64,000 nucleotides of DNA from contig OZ017749.1 of NCBI GenBank assembly GCA_963969365.1, positions 3,224,001 through 3,288,000 of the forward strand, read 5' to 3'. This DNA comes from Asterochloris sp. CNOR1 (Eukaryota; Chlorophyta; Trebouxiophyceae; Trebouxiales; Trebouxiaceae). The position numbers were made by a program, and so were the translations under genes. Shown here one piece after another: positions 47,201-56,891 of the stretch (position 1 is the first letter of the stretch; the number at the start of each line of letters is the position of its first letter). The notes below the pieces were generated by a model. It had not been told where the DNA came from. It did no database searches and saw nothing but the letters and a program-made list of their open reading frames with translations.

Positions 47201-47957
47201 GGCCGCAAATGCAATCATAATGGGCATATCTCGCAGAGTCACATGCTCCCTGCTGCCTGCATGGGCAACATCGTGTGCAGCACCGTAAGCTTGAAACTGC
47301 AGAGGTCACCCTGGGGTTATGGACCACGGCTCCCAGATCGCCAGACTTGCAGTAGCCCGACACCATGTTGATGGTGTGCCCGCGGTCCACCCAACTCTCC
47401 ACCAGGGGCACAACAAAGGGGTGGCACAGTGTGGCCACCTGCATGCACACAGACCGTGGGCGTGTGTTGCTGCATCTGGCGTTCATGATGCAGTGCCAAA
47501 TGCAGCCTCAGAAGTGTCCAAGAATGGCAGTTGTAAGCAGGTATGTCTTGCATTGTGGTACGTGGAAGGCTCAGCCAACTTCTGGAAACACCGCACCACT
47601 TCCATCTCCGTAAACGATGCCTTGCGCTGCCATTCACTCTGGCGTGCCAGGCGGACCTTCTTCAGGACATATCTGCAGTGCAAGCAGAAGCAGCTTGTGA
47701 TGCCAGTGCTGGAACACTCTTCCATAGCCAGGCTGAGTACTGGCAAGATGAACTGCTGAAGCTGTGGCTCACTGCTGCTGTGTCTGCTTGTTGATAACAA
47801 GGAAGGCTGCTCCAAACGCTCCCTTCCCGATCTGCTCCTTGACCAGGTATTGGTCTGCCCCAGACTGCAGCAGGCAGCAGCATGGCTTCTCAATGGCTCG
47901 ACATAGCATGCTGCTAGCAAGCAGTCCAAGAAAACGCACCTTCTCCTGCGATGGCAT
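44207..47957 (-). CDS. NIMA-related protein kinase (NEK)
   Basis: NEK kinases control mitosis and cilia. Exons supported in phase: 47957-47940 (MPSQEK), 47864-47773, 47672-47597, 47438-47310, 47056-46912, 46661-46535, 45854-45623, 45307-45161, 44837-44709 and, at the end, 44458-44207 (TAA); one or more exons between 44.7 and 44.46 kb are unresolved. Seen: glycine loop GKGAFGAAFLV, ATP-site lysine in YVLKKVRLAR, NEK-type GYCKSGDLGAVV, LALHYIHGRHVLHRDIKSSN (HRD), GDFGLATS (DFG), MVGTPSFMSPEIL, DVWALGCVIYEMTALRPAFN and the closing EKRPTVMDLM. The C-terminal part is Arg/Ser/Pro-rich, then helical (VKASTLLQKAQQQVAV). The intron before the exon at 45854 is filled with decayed copies of that exon's start (separate entry). 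Confidence 0.88.
45855..46534 (-). repeat. intronic array of decayed exon-start copies (NEK gene)
   Basis: Read on the minus strand, this intron holds repeated TGCAG/GGCGCT-type acceptors about 66-111 bases apart, at about 45924, 45989, 46078, 46178, 46244 and 46355; the true exon begins at 45854. Translated in the same phase as the true start ALGCVIYEMTAL, the copies read ASGCTVYEITAA, ALVLDVQADRP, ALMFAL*EVTAL, ALACVLHEPWP, ALACA*PPLTAL and TLVHLPYDLTG. Two have in-frame stops. They look like serial duplications of the acceptor plus the first 35-40 bases of the exon. Confidence 0.7.
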
Positions 47958-48120
47958 GTCAGATGGTGCCAAGCTTCTGGCTCATTCCGGCACAGTGGAC
48001 CGGTGGCTGTGTGCAATGCAGAATTGGCCTTGCTTTCCGTGGTGGTCAACTCGTCCGCTTACCCAGCCTATATGAGGGCACTGCAAGGTTTCTGTTGTGC
48101 TAGCAAGCTTATGAGTCAGC

Positions 48121-48617
48121 TCAGATCTCGGACAACCACTCCCGGCCACCCACAACCTTCAAGACACCTTGGTGAAACAAGGCCAGGTCCCGTTCGAGTC
48201 TCTGCAGGTCAGTCCATTTGGATGGATGCAAACTGCTGTCCAAAGCTTTCGATAGGCTGACAACCAGCTGCTGCCAGAACATCATCTGGATGCAGCTTGT
48301 GGCATGCCAGCTGCGCATGCTTTGACTGGTGTACAGCTGTGGTGCAGGCCCAGGATCTTGCATTGTACAGCTGAAGGGCTGCAATGCCGGTCACACAGTT
48401 GCCATACAAGCGTCCATTCTTCTGCATAACCTTGACACCCAACGAAATTGAGGTGAGCTACACCTGACAGCTCCCAGCAGTCGCCACCAGATGCCTTGCG
48501 CAGGCCAGTGCCAGCCTTCTCAGCTGTCTGTTGGCAGTGTTCGCACAAAGCGCGCTTCTTAGTCAGGCTGCCAAAAGTGTCTTGGGGCCCCATGCAGGAG
48601 GACTTTGCGGCCATCAT
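48121..48617 (-). CDS. unrecognised small protein, reading frame unclear
   Basis: Exon 1 (48617-48464) reads MMAAKSSCMGPQDTFGSL, KKRALCEHCQQTAEKAG and ends CWELSG before a GTGTAG donor. Downstream, one frame reads VKVMQKNGRLYGNCVTGIAA and HKLHPDDVLAAAGC, and a different frame ends RLERDLALFHQGVLKVVGG with TGA at 48121. Both look coding, so either introns or base errors separate them. The CEHC pair could bind metal. I do not recognise a family. The region upstream, on the other strand, is repeat-rich. Confidence 0.3.
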
Positions 48618-48703
48618 CACAAACACAAAGCGCGCGAGGCGACGGCAGTCCCCCCCAGCAGCTCACGAGAGGGACAGGGATCGCGACCATGGACGATGAC
48701 CAG

Positions 48704-48967
48704 GAGAGGTCCCATGGGCTTCTGCAGCTGGGCTGCAGAGCATCCCTGCCCTGTTGGAACGTTTTGACAGCGCCACAGACTTGTGCCACTCCATGCAAGT
48801 TGACTGCACTGCATGAGACAACTTGCAAGCAGGCTGAGAGGTCCCGTTGGCTCCTGCAGCTGGGCTGCAGAGCATCCCTGCCCTGCTGAAACTCTGAACA
48901 GCCCCCTAGATTTGTGCCACTTCATGTGAGTTGACTGCACTGTATTGCAACTCCTCGCAAGCAGGCT
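48704..48967. repeat. two-copy tandem repeat, 132-base unit
   Basis: The segment starting GAGAGGTCCCATGGGCTTCT at 48704 is repeated from 48836 (GAGAGGTCCCGTTGGCTCCT). Both copies share CTGGGCTGCAGAGCATCC, a TTGTGCCACT(T/C)CATG motif and GCAAGCAGGCTG near the end. The copies are roughly 85 percent alike by eye. No function is evident; a short + strand exon beginning ATGGACGATGACCAGGAGAG (48690) may precede the first copy. Confidence 0.8.
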
Positions 48968-49298
48968 GTGCAAGTCTCTTGCATCTGTAACCTCAGGACT
49001 TTGAAGAGCTACTCATGAAATGTGTTCACATGGAATGAGTTTGTCTTCACAGCACGACGTGAGCAACTTTATCAGTCACTGTGGAGATGGGTGCTGTCAC
49101 AGTGGGCGATCGCAGGCCTGCACCCATCAGGACAAGTGTCTTGCTGCAGAGTTCAGCAGTGGCAGAACACATTGACAAAGCAATGCTGCACACCTGGGAG
49201 GACCAGTTTTACCCAGCCATCGTTTACCCTTGCCCTGCAGCAACTATGTGTGGTGAGCTTGGATAGCTTCTGGCAAGTGCTGACCATGGCAGCAACCC
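48968..49298. other. possible short + strand exons, unassigned
   Basis: The + strand has coding-like pieces here, for example DFEELLMKCVHME (after CTCAG near 48994) and SAVAEHIDKAMLHTWEDQFY (after CTGCAG near 49149). They could form a small gene starting near 48690 and ending close to the Mpv17-family gene on the other strand. Phases do not join cleanly, so no model is given. Confidence 0.2.
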
Positions 49299-50333
49299 TC
49301 ACCAGCAAAGGAACGTGCTGTCCAGCAGGCTTCCCAGATTGCACACCAGCAGCTGGTGCTGCACTGGCACTCTGGCAAAGTTGAGCGTCTGATACATAGG
49401 CCAGATGCAGCACTCTGCAGGGGCACCGTGAGGGGTCAGCAGGCAGGTGCAGTTTGCACAGTGCAGGGCCGGTGAGGCAGCAGGCCACTTCGATTTGCTC
49501 AACACAGCAATGCCACATGTTGCTGAGGCACTGCCCCAGGTCTGCAGCATTCATGCCGAAATCACCTGCCCCCAGGGTCGGCAAGAAATCGTGCCGCAGC
49601 TTTTGCTTGACATCCTGCATTGCAGCACCAGCAGAGATGTGACAGCACTGCCTTACATGCTGCTCTCTGCACAAAAGAGTCACGCCTGCCAGGTCCCCCC
49701 CTCAACAGCCCTGGTCATCAGGGTGAAGAACAGAACAATATTGAGAGGCGTGTAGATGAAGGTATCTGCTGCCACCTGCAAGGCAGCCATCACCAGGTGG
49801 CTTCTAAAGCTACAAAGCAACTGACCAGGGGACCAGCACACAGACAGCTTGCCTTGGCTGCCACTGCTGCATTGGACCCTGCTGGACAGAAACTCATGAC
49901 GGCACGATCGAGGCCCTGGTACCAGTTGTGTCCCATGGGCCCTGGCAAGCAAATACAGCAGAGTCTTCATCCAATTCCAGTAACTGATGCTGGCGCAAAA
50001 GGCTGCAGTGCACTGCATGGGGCTGGGCTGCATGGCTGACCAATTATGGCTGCTCCATATAGTCCTGTCAGCAGTACACGCCGCCTGTTGAAGCGGCTCT
50101 TCTGCTTGTGCCCAATGGTCTCAGCACGCTGAGCCAGACAGTCCCCGGCAGCCCTGCAGGGGTGACTGTGGTTGGGGGCTGCTTCATGGCGAGGCCTCAT
50201 GCGAACGGGGTGCCTCCAAGACTCACCAGAGGATAGCTGATGTAGCAATCTGAGTCCCCAGGGGATGAGAGCGCAGAGCACCCTCATACTTGCGCCAGCA
50301 CTTCCCAGCCATAGATTGAGGCATAGCAACCAT
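49299..50333 (-). CDS. Mpv17/PMP22-family membrane protein
   Basis: Mpv17/PMP22 proteins are four-helix channel-like proteins of peroxisomes or the mitochondrial inner membrane. Six exons join in phase: 50333-50227, 50153-50041, 49941-49853, 49775-49686, 49614-49566 and 49414-49299 (TGA), 187 aa, the usual length. Family landmarks: CWRKYEGALRSHPLGTQIAT, WAAGDCLAQRAE, RRRVLLTGLYGAAIIGPMGH followed by NWYQGLD, VAADTFIYTPLNIVLFFTLM, DVKQKLRHDFLPTLGA, and the C-terminal signature IWPMYQTLNFARVPVQHQLL. Intron 3 uses GCAAGC and intron 4 starts GCGTGA, both GC donors. Two in-frame ATGs (50333, 50324) compete for the start. Organelle targeting is not decided by the sequence. Confidence 0.88.
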
Positions 50334-50592
50334 TATTGAGGCGCTCCACTACAACAATGTCAGCCAATGCGCCACAGAAGGGACTTCATGCCGCAGAGGT
50401 TACTGTGCATGCTGCAGTGACACCTGCTGCAGTACCACCCTGCAGCAGCAACTTGCAGACCTATGATAGGCTATGTAACACCCGGCGACGAGGCGTGAAA
50501 CTAAAAGGCCTGCTTCGCGCTCATTCATGGTGCTCATGCCCCACCTTGACTCCTTGAGTGATGATAGATTTGAAGTTTTCATAAAAAAATAA

Positions 50593-52354
50593 ATGAGCTG
50601 CACTCCTGACCGGCACCCCGTTTCACTGGCCATCATACCATTCCGCTGCCCTGCCTGCCACGACTTCAGTGACCAGCGGGGACACTTCGTGGCGCCGCGC
50701 AAATTTGATTGCAAGGGGTGGGACCTCCTGAGACAGACGCTGAGAAAAGACCCAGACAGCAACTGCATCACGAAGGAAGAGTATGAGGAGGCACTGGCTG
50801 CAGCAAAGGCGCAGAAGGTGTGTAAGTGTTGGAAGCTGGCATTCCCGCTCACATGGGCCTTGGCTCCCGCAGGCCCACATCTCTCACTGTCCTGCAGAGG
50901 AAGCGAGAGGAGGAGGTCCAGGCCAAGCCAAGTGCTCAGGCGTCAGCAGCTGTGTCAGGGCCATGCCTTCGCTTGAAGGACATTGAGGTGAGCAGCGGAT
51001 GTGAATTCTTACCTGGGCAAGGATGTTCTCCAAAATCACCAGCAGCCAGGGGAGGAGGGCTCATGTTCTCGGGCTATTGTCCTGCTCAACTTCAGTCTGT
51101 GCTAAAATTGATGGAGCTTCAGTGTCTGAGCACCACCAAAATCACCAAAATCACCAAAATACAGGGCAGGGGGGCTCATGCGCTCAAGCCACCCCTTTTG
51201 CTCAACATCAATCTGTGTTAAGGCGAACAAAGCTGGTCTGGGCAGGTAAGTAACTAAGAACCAGACGAGGAGGGCTCATGCGCGCATGCCAATCCTTCTC
51301 GATTGACATCAGTCTGTGCCGAAGCAGACAGAGCTGCACGGTGTAAGCACCACCACAATCACCAAAAGTCAGGGCAGGGGGGTCTCGTGTAGGGGGGATG
51401 GGGTCGTATGCCCATTGCATGTGCTCGTGTCCATGCCTTCTGCTTGACACACACCTGTGCTGTCTATCTGCCTGCAGGCACAGCTGGTCTGGGCAGGTGC
51501 GCACCACCAATTTCACCAAACTAAAGGGGGGAGGGGCTCGCATGCGCATGTCAAAACTCTCTGCGCAGCATGAGCTTGTGCTCAGGCAAACAGAGCTGGC
51601 TGCTTTGTAGGGACAGGTCGAGTCCATCTCGTTCAGGGACCCGCTCCTCACAGAAACCAAACTTCCACAAGCTCCCTCGAGGGCATGCCCAGCTGTGCTC
51701 TTTGTTCAAGTCAAGAGCCAGCACCCAGGTAGTAAGGCCACACAACACTTTGCCTCCTCTCCAGTGTTCGCTCAATGTGACTTTTGTTGTTGCCATGCAG
51801 GTGTGTGGCAGCAACGAAGAGTACGATTTTCTTCTGACTGATTGGGAAACACATGCCAAGACGATGCTGTGAAACCACAATCCTCTCCACCTGGGCAGAG
51901 CCTTTGCAAGACTTGTGTGGTGCAACCTCAAGCAGCCTCGCTTGGCTTCAGTGTATTGCAAAGCAGTGAAGGAATCAGGCGCATTGGTGCTCACTGAGCC
52001 AGGTGAGGATCTGAAGGCTTGCCAGTACTGCACAAGCTGAACCACTGTGTACTGTGTCAGCTTGCCCTCAGCCAGTTTTGATGACTGCAGGATTGCCAGA
52101 GTTCATGAGGTGGAAAATTTGCGTGGCACCTGCACGGGTGCTGCTGAGCTTCTGTGACTGGGTGGAGGGCGAGATTGAGGAGCTCGAAGAGGCTGGCCTC
52201 TGTCAGCCCAGCCCAAGAAAATCAAGAAGCTGGTGAAAAAGTGTCTAGCTCAGCATGAGCGTAACGAGCAGCTTTTTACCAAAGACAGTGTCATTGCACA
52301 TGTTCGATTCGAGGACCAGTCACGTGGGCTCAAGAGTCAAATCTGGAACTCCTA
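50593..52354 (+). pseudogene. decaying unknown gene, 5' part
   Basis: Exons 50593-50817 and 50898-50987 join in phase and encode FRCPACHDFSDQRGHF, a long KEEYEEALAAAKAQK helix and a basic stretch. A third piece from 51801 (after ATGCAG) reads VCGSNEEYDFLLTDWETHA, meets a TGA at 51870 where the frame otherwise continues (RAFARLVWCNLKQPRLASVY), and ends at GTGAGG near 51992. A fourth piece from 52092 reads GLPEFMRWKICVAPARVLL and CDWVEGEIEELEEAG. A five-base duplication at about 52205 then shifts the frame; the shifted frame continues KKIKKLVKKCLAQHERNEQ to a stop at 52354. One nonsense codon and one small insertion suggest a dying gene, perhaps of a mobile element. No family recognised. It may continue at 58391-59424 beyond the LINE. 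Confidence 0.4.
51120..51610. repeat. short-repeat array, copy 1 (units A-B-C-D)
   Basis: Units of about 90-160 bases share blocks: GAGCACCACCAAAATCACC, a G-rich GGGGAGGGGCTCATG, CATCCCTTCTGCTCAACATC-like text, and CAAACAGAGCTGGTCTGGGC followed by AGGT(A/G)AG. Unit A starts at 51120, B at about 51267, C runs to about 51520, and D spans 51521-51610. The same order recurs at 52492. Unit ends often read GGGCAG/GTAAG or GGCAG/GTGAGC, i.e. splice-like borders. The array lies in the supposed intron after 50987. Confidence 0.75.
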
Positions 52355-52491
52355 GATGCACCCGCAGAGCCCCCACACCAAAGTGACATCCTTGCATTGC
52401 CTTCACCGTCCTCCCTCGACGTTTAGTGTTTTGAACGATTCGATGATGAAATGCCTATCTCCAGCAGCTCATCTGGAACTCCTAGATGCAT

Positions 52492-52880
52492 CAGTGTCTG
52501 AGCAGCACCAAAATCACCAAAAGAAGGGAAGCTCCCTCGAGGGGAGGGCTCATGTGCTCATGTCCATCCCTTCTGCTCAACATCAATCTGTGCTACGGCA
52601 AACAAAGCTGGTCTGGGTAAGTAACTGTCACCGTGAACACCAAGACTCAGAAGAGGAGGGCTCATGTGGGCATACCAATTTTTGTGTGTCTGTGTTGAAG
52701 CAGACAGAGCTGCACTGTGCCAACACCACCACAATCATCAGAAGTCAGGGGAGGGGGGCCCTATGTCTTGGGGGAAGGGGCTCGTGTGCTCATGGCATCC
52801 CTTCTGGTCAACATGCGCTACCTATCTGCCTGGCAAATGCAGCTGGTCTGAGCAGGTGAGCACCACCAAATTCACCAAGA
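52492..52880. repeat. short-repeat array, copy 2 (units A'-B'-C'), broken by the LINE
   Basis: Unit A' starts at 52492 (CAGTGTCTGAGCAGCACC), B' at about 52653 and C' ends TTCACCAAGA at 52880. Block order and sequence follow copy 1. In copy 1 the text continues directly into unit D (TTCACCAAACTAAAGGGG); here unit D' is found at 58240 (GTAAAGGGGGAAGGGGCTCG), on the far side of the LINE. A 20-base direct repeat, ATCTGGAACTCCTAGATGCA, occurs at 52341-52360 and again at 52471-52490, right before unit A'. Confidence 0.75.
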
Positions 52881-53438
52881 TGATGATGATGATTTAAATT
52901 TAAAGTCCGTAGCCTCAATGCACGGGCATAGGACTATGATCAATTCATCCTACCAATGAACTCTGCTGAAGGTGTAGGGGTACAAAAAGAAGCAGTACAG
53001 GCATATCAAGCAGGTCACTGTACTTGGCTGGTAAAGAGGGAGCCGGCGCTCATAGCAGGCCTTGGCACTGTGCTGGGCTTCATCACCACGTTGGACTGCT
53101 AGCTGAGGTTGCTGCCCGAAATGCAAACACCCTGGATCCTGTATGGCGCAGGGGGGGGCTCAGCCCCCCTGACTGGCTTGCCACGCCCTCTCAGCTCGTA
53201 GACTTCGCAGTCATGAGAGAGTTATGCTTGGGTATGACTGTGACCAGCAGTCTTCCCCTCGCAGGGCACCAGGCTCCAAGGCGGCACACCCCAAGCAACA
53301 ACTCAGCATGGGGACCTTAGGGGAAGACAATCATGTGATGAGTCTAGCGCATTGCTATGAAATTGGGGCTCTAATCAGCAGCTGGTGAGCTGGGGACACA
53401 TCACGGCACATAGAGGGGTCACCCAGGGTGTCTGTTCC

Positions 53439-56400
53439 TCATTTAGGCCCAGATGTGCCCCCAGTGATGCCCAGCATATTTGCGTGCTGGAGCAGTGCTG
53501 CCCTGATGTATGTGGCCACTCGGCTTGGTGGTTGTTCAAACAGCGTTGCCAACGACTGCTGCTGCTCCACAAACAGGTGGCTGTGAGCAGACCGGAGGTC
53601 TGCAAGTCTTGGGCAGTGTAGCAGGATATGGCTTTCATCCTCAATCTCATTCGGTGACCCACAGATTCGGCATGTCCGGTCCTCTCGCTTGAGCTGGGGC
53701 AACAGGTATCGCCCAGTCTGTACGCGCAACTGGTGGCTGCTGCACCTGATGCTGGCATAGGCTCTGCGTAGCCTGAAGCCTCTGATCCTGGTCAGGTATG
53801 TCTGCATGGCATAGGCCGTGTTGGGACCCCGCATCTGCATGTAGGTGGCCACGGTGGCGGCCTGGCAGTCCCTGAAGCGCTGCTCATGCTGTTCCTTGCC
53901 AGGGGCTGTCTCTGCGCTGCCATGTGCCTGTAGTGCACAGAAGGGGGCCAAGGAGAGGTCGCGGTACAACGGCAGGTAGCAGACGCCGTCATACATAGCC
54001 CATAGCAGGGGCTCCTTCTGAAGCTTCGGCTTGAGGTCCCAAATGCGTTGTCTGAACCTGTCCACTTGCCGCTGCCAATGCACTGCCAGGGGATATCTGC
54101 CAAACTCAGCAAGTGCAATCAGACTGTGTGTGTGGCAGTGGATGCCAAGCAATCTGCGCAAAAATTGTGCATGCAGAGACTCAAGCTGCGCTGTGGCTTG
54201 TGTGCCTGCTCTGTGGTCCCAGAACCAGACCTCACAGCCATAGCTCAAAATGGGCAGCACCAAGGCATCAAACAACTTGCAGATGCGGCGCGGGCACGTC
54301 AAACTGATCTGTGCACAGCGCCTGAGCATGTTGTTCATGGTTTTACGCGCAGCTTCCAGGTGCTCGCCAAGGGATTTGGCAAAGCCCTCCTTGGTGGCTT
54401 CAAACCACAGGCCCAGGTACTTGAATGAATCCGAGCGCGTCAGGGGGTGCCCACTGTATGTGAAGGTGCTGCATTCTTGGCGCTGTGTCTCAAACACCAC
54501 CACTTCCGTCTTGACCAAACTGACTCTGAGCCGCCTGTTTTCACAGAATATCTGTAAAGCATTCAGCAATCGTTGCAGTCCTTCTTCACTTGTGCTCATG
54601 AGCACCAAATCGTCTGCGAAGAGCAGCAGCGGCACATCATGAAACATGAGCGTGGGTGCATGGTTTCCTTTAACTTTGCGCATGACCTTGTCCAGCACAT
54701 CGATCAGCAGTCCAAAGAGGAGTGGGCTGAGGGGGCTGCCTTGCTGCACTCCTTGCAGGCACCTGAATGCCTCAGATATGCCCCCTCCAGCCCTGACCGC
54801 TGCCGAGTCTTGGGCGTACATGCTTTGCAGGCAGCTCATGAAGTGTCCACACACCCCCAGGTTTTGTAGGACAGCCCACAGCACCCCGCGATCCACTGTG
54901 TCAAAGGCCTTCTCAAAATCAACAAAGCAGCAGAAAAGCTTGCTGTTGTGCCGCCTATATTTTCTTACCAGAATGTTCAGTGTGCTCAGCTGTCCAGCTG
55001 TGCTGTGGCCCCTGCGGAAGCCAGCCTGCGGTGGTGCTCTGAGATTGAGCGCTTCCGCCCACCGGGTCATGCGCTGCTCCATCACTGTGGCAAATAGCTT
55101 GGCCAGCACAGGAACGACCGTGATTGGCCGGTAGCTGTTCATGTTGAGAGGATCCCTCCGTTTTCCCTTGAATACTGCAGTGACTAGGCCAGTGCTGAGC
55201 GACGTGGGATAGGTCCCCTTGAGCATGCTGGTGAACAGCTTGGCTAGGCAGTGTTGCATGTGGAATGGCCCATGCTTCAGCAGCTCTGCACTCATGCCAT
55301 CGATGCCAGCTGCTTTGCCAGCACTCAGTTTGCGCAGACCAGCCCGCACATCAGAAATGGTGCAGTCAGCATTCAGGAAAGCATCTGTGCCAATATGTAC
55401 TCCTGTGATGGTGTCTTCAGGGAGCAGCTTTGGGACGGCAGCAGATGCGGGATGGCTGCCCAGCACCTTCTGCATGTGCGCAGCCTGGATGGCACTGGAC
55501 AGCGGGCACCCAGGGCGCCTGCGCCACCCTGCTATGCGATGAAGATCCGGCAATGAGAGGTGATCCATGCGGCGCATCTCGTTGGTCAGAAACTGTCGAT
55601 ATTTGCGGCGTCGGACAGCCCGGTGCCTGCATCTTAAACTGTTAGCAGCAGCGTGGTAGGCAGTCAGCACAGGAGCCCTTGCTGCTGCTTTCCACTCACG
55701 CCATGAGGCCCAGCATTCTGCATCAAACCACACCGGAAACTGGCGGGGTTTCTGGCCCCTTCCCTTCTTCAGGGCAAAAGTCTGCACAGAAGCGTCAGCC
55801 AAGCATCGTGTCATAGTCAGGACCCCAGCCTCTGGGTCTGCACAGGCCGCATCTAGCTGCTGCTGGTCTGCAGCACACAGAAAATGCTGCCAGTACTGCT
55901 CCTCCCTTTCGGCCTCAAACTTCACAGCAGGCACTTGCAGACACCCTGCCTTTGAGTGGGCTGGCTGGTCAGCCTGGCCATTGTAGGCTGGGGGCTCCTG
56001 TGCAGCAGGCAGCCTGAACCGTGCCATCACAGGGTGGTGGTCTGAGCAGCTCATGTATGGTGTGCTTACTTTCTGCAGGACTTCAAGCCGCTCTGCCCAG
56101 GGGTAGAGGGCTGACGAGGCCATGTGGTAGTCCAGCGTGGTGCGCACCACACGCTTGCGGCCGCGCATGAAGGTGGTCCTGCCAGTTGGGTCGCCATGGA
56201 CTCTGCCATTGAGAATGAGCAGGGAATTGTCCTTGCAGAACTGCAGTTGCTGGCGACCTCTCCTGTCTACTGCATGGGGGCACTCATTTCTTCTTTCTGG
56301 CACGTGCTCTGGCAGTTCATCTAGAGCCTGTACAGCATCGGGGATTTCAGGGCCCTCCAGCATCACATGGTCTGGCAAGGTCCCCGTGTGGGCATTGGTG

Positions 56401-56891
56401 TCCCCACACACCCAGAACTGAAGACCTCTGGGCAACTCTTGAGAGAGTAATCTCATGTCTGCAGATAAATCCTTGAAGGTGGACAGATCTTTGTGCTTGT
56501 GGCCTGGGGGCATGTAGCATGTGGCAAAGGCAACGTGCTGAGGGTGATCACCCCCCAGGCGAACATGCAGCCACAGGTAAGTGCCATCTGGAGCACATTT
56601 CCAAACAGAACAGCGGTCAGCCCACTCGCGCTTTATGTAGACAGCAATACCCCCATGCGGTACCTTGCCACTTTGTAGGTGGCTGGGGCGCACAAGGTCA
56701 TGGTAAACATATCCTTGCATGTCAGGCAGGTGTTCGCCATCGGCGTGCCAGGTCTCTGTCAGGCAAATGAATGTGCAGTTCAGTGCCACCAAGTTCTGTA
56801 GTGCATCAGGCATTGACAGGTGTGCTCTGCTGAGCCCCCCGCGCATGTTCCATAATACCGCGGAGAGCTCGGCAGCATGGGTCCCTTCTCC
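53439..56891 (-). CDS. LINE ORF2: AP-like endonuclease, reverse transcriptase, CCHC
   Basis: From the first ATG (56846) the protein has 1135 aa, but the frame is open for 15 more codons up to the TAG that ends ORF1. The endonuclease fold begins in those codons (ELSAVLWNMRGGLSR, with the metal-site Asn), before the ATG. It continues CLTETWHADG, ATCYMPPGHK, WVCGDTNAHTG and SCSDHHPVMARF. The reverse transcriptase has YRPITVVPVLAKLFATVMEQ, QAGFRRGHSTAGQ, CFVDFEKAFDTVDR, GVQQGSPLSPLLFGLLIDVL and the catalytic LLLFADDLVLMS. The C-terminus has a CCHC knuckle, CRICGSPNEIEDESHILLHC. The protein would nick the target and copy element RNA there. All catalytic motifs are intact. Confidence 0.92.
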   Translation of the reverse strand, partial: GEGTHAAELSAVLWNMRGGLSRAHLSMPDALQNLVALNCTFICLTETWHADGEHLPDMQGYVYHDLVRPSHLQSGKVPHGGIAVYIKREWADRCSVWKCAPDGTYLWLHVRLGGDHPQHVAFATCYMPPGHKHKDLSTFKDLSADMRLLSQELPRGLQFWVCGDTNAHTGTLPDHVMLEGPEIPDAVQALDELPEHVPERRNECPHAVDRRGRQQLQFCKDNSLLILNGRVHGDPTGRTTFMRGRKRVVRTTLDYHMASSALYPWAERLEVLQKVSTPYMSCSDHHPVMARFRLPAAQEPPAYNGQADQPAHSKAGCLQVPAVKFEAEREEQYWQHFLCAADQQQLDAACADPEAGVLTMTRCLADASVQTFALKKGRGQKPRQFPVWFDAECWASWREWKAAARAPVLTAYHAAANSLRCRHRAVRRRKYRQFLTNEMRRMDHLSLPDLHRIAGWRRRPGCPLSSAIQAAHMQKVLGSHPASAAVPKLLPEDTITGVHIGTDAFLNADCTISDVRAGLRKLSAGKAAGIDGMSAELLKHGPFHMQHCLAKLFTSMLKGTYPTSLSTGLVTAVFKGKRRDPLNMNSYRPITVVPVLAKLFATVMEQRMTRWAEALNLRAPPQAGFRRGHSTAGQLSTLNILVRKYRRHNSKLFCCFVDFEKAFDTVDRGVLWAVLQNLGVCGHFMSCLQSMYAQDSAAVRAGGGISEAFRCLQGVQQGSPLSPLLFGLLIDVLDKVMRKVKGNHAPTLMFHDVPLLLFADDLVLMSTSEEGLQRLLNALQIFCENRRLRVSLVKTEVVVFETQRQECSTFTYSGHPLTRSDSFKYLGLWFEATKEGFAKSLGEHLEAARKTMNNMLRRCAQISLTCPRRICKLFDALVLPILSYGCEVWFWDHRAGTQATAQLESLHAQFLRRLLGIHCHTHSLIALAEFGRYPLAVHWQRQVDRFRQRIWDLKPKLQKEPLLWAMYDGVCYLPLYRDLSLAPFCALQAHGSAETAPGKEQHEQRFRDCQAATVATYMQMRGPNTAYAMQTYLTRIRGFRLRRAYASIRCSSHQLRVQTGRYLLPQLKREDRTCRICGSPNEIEDESHILLHCPRLADLRSAHSHLFVEQQQSLATLFEQPPSRVATYIRAALLQHANMLGITGGTSGPK

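Noticed and set aside
54573-55134. Open frames on the + strand within the LINE
   Set aside because: They are antisense shadows of the reverse transcriptase ORF, which has all its catalytic motifs on the minus strand.
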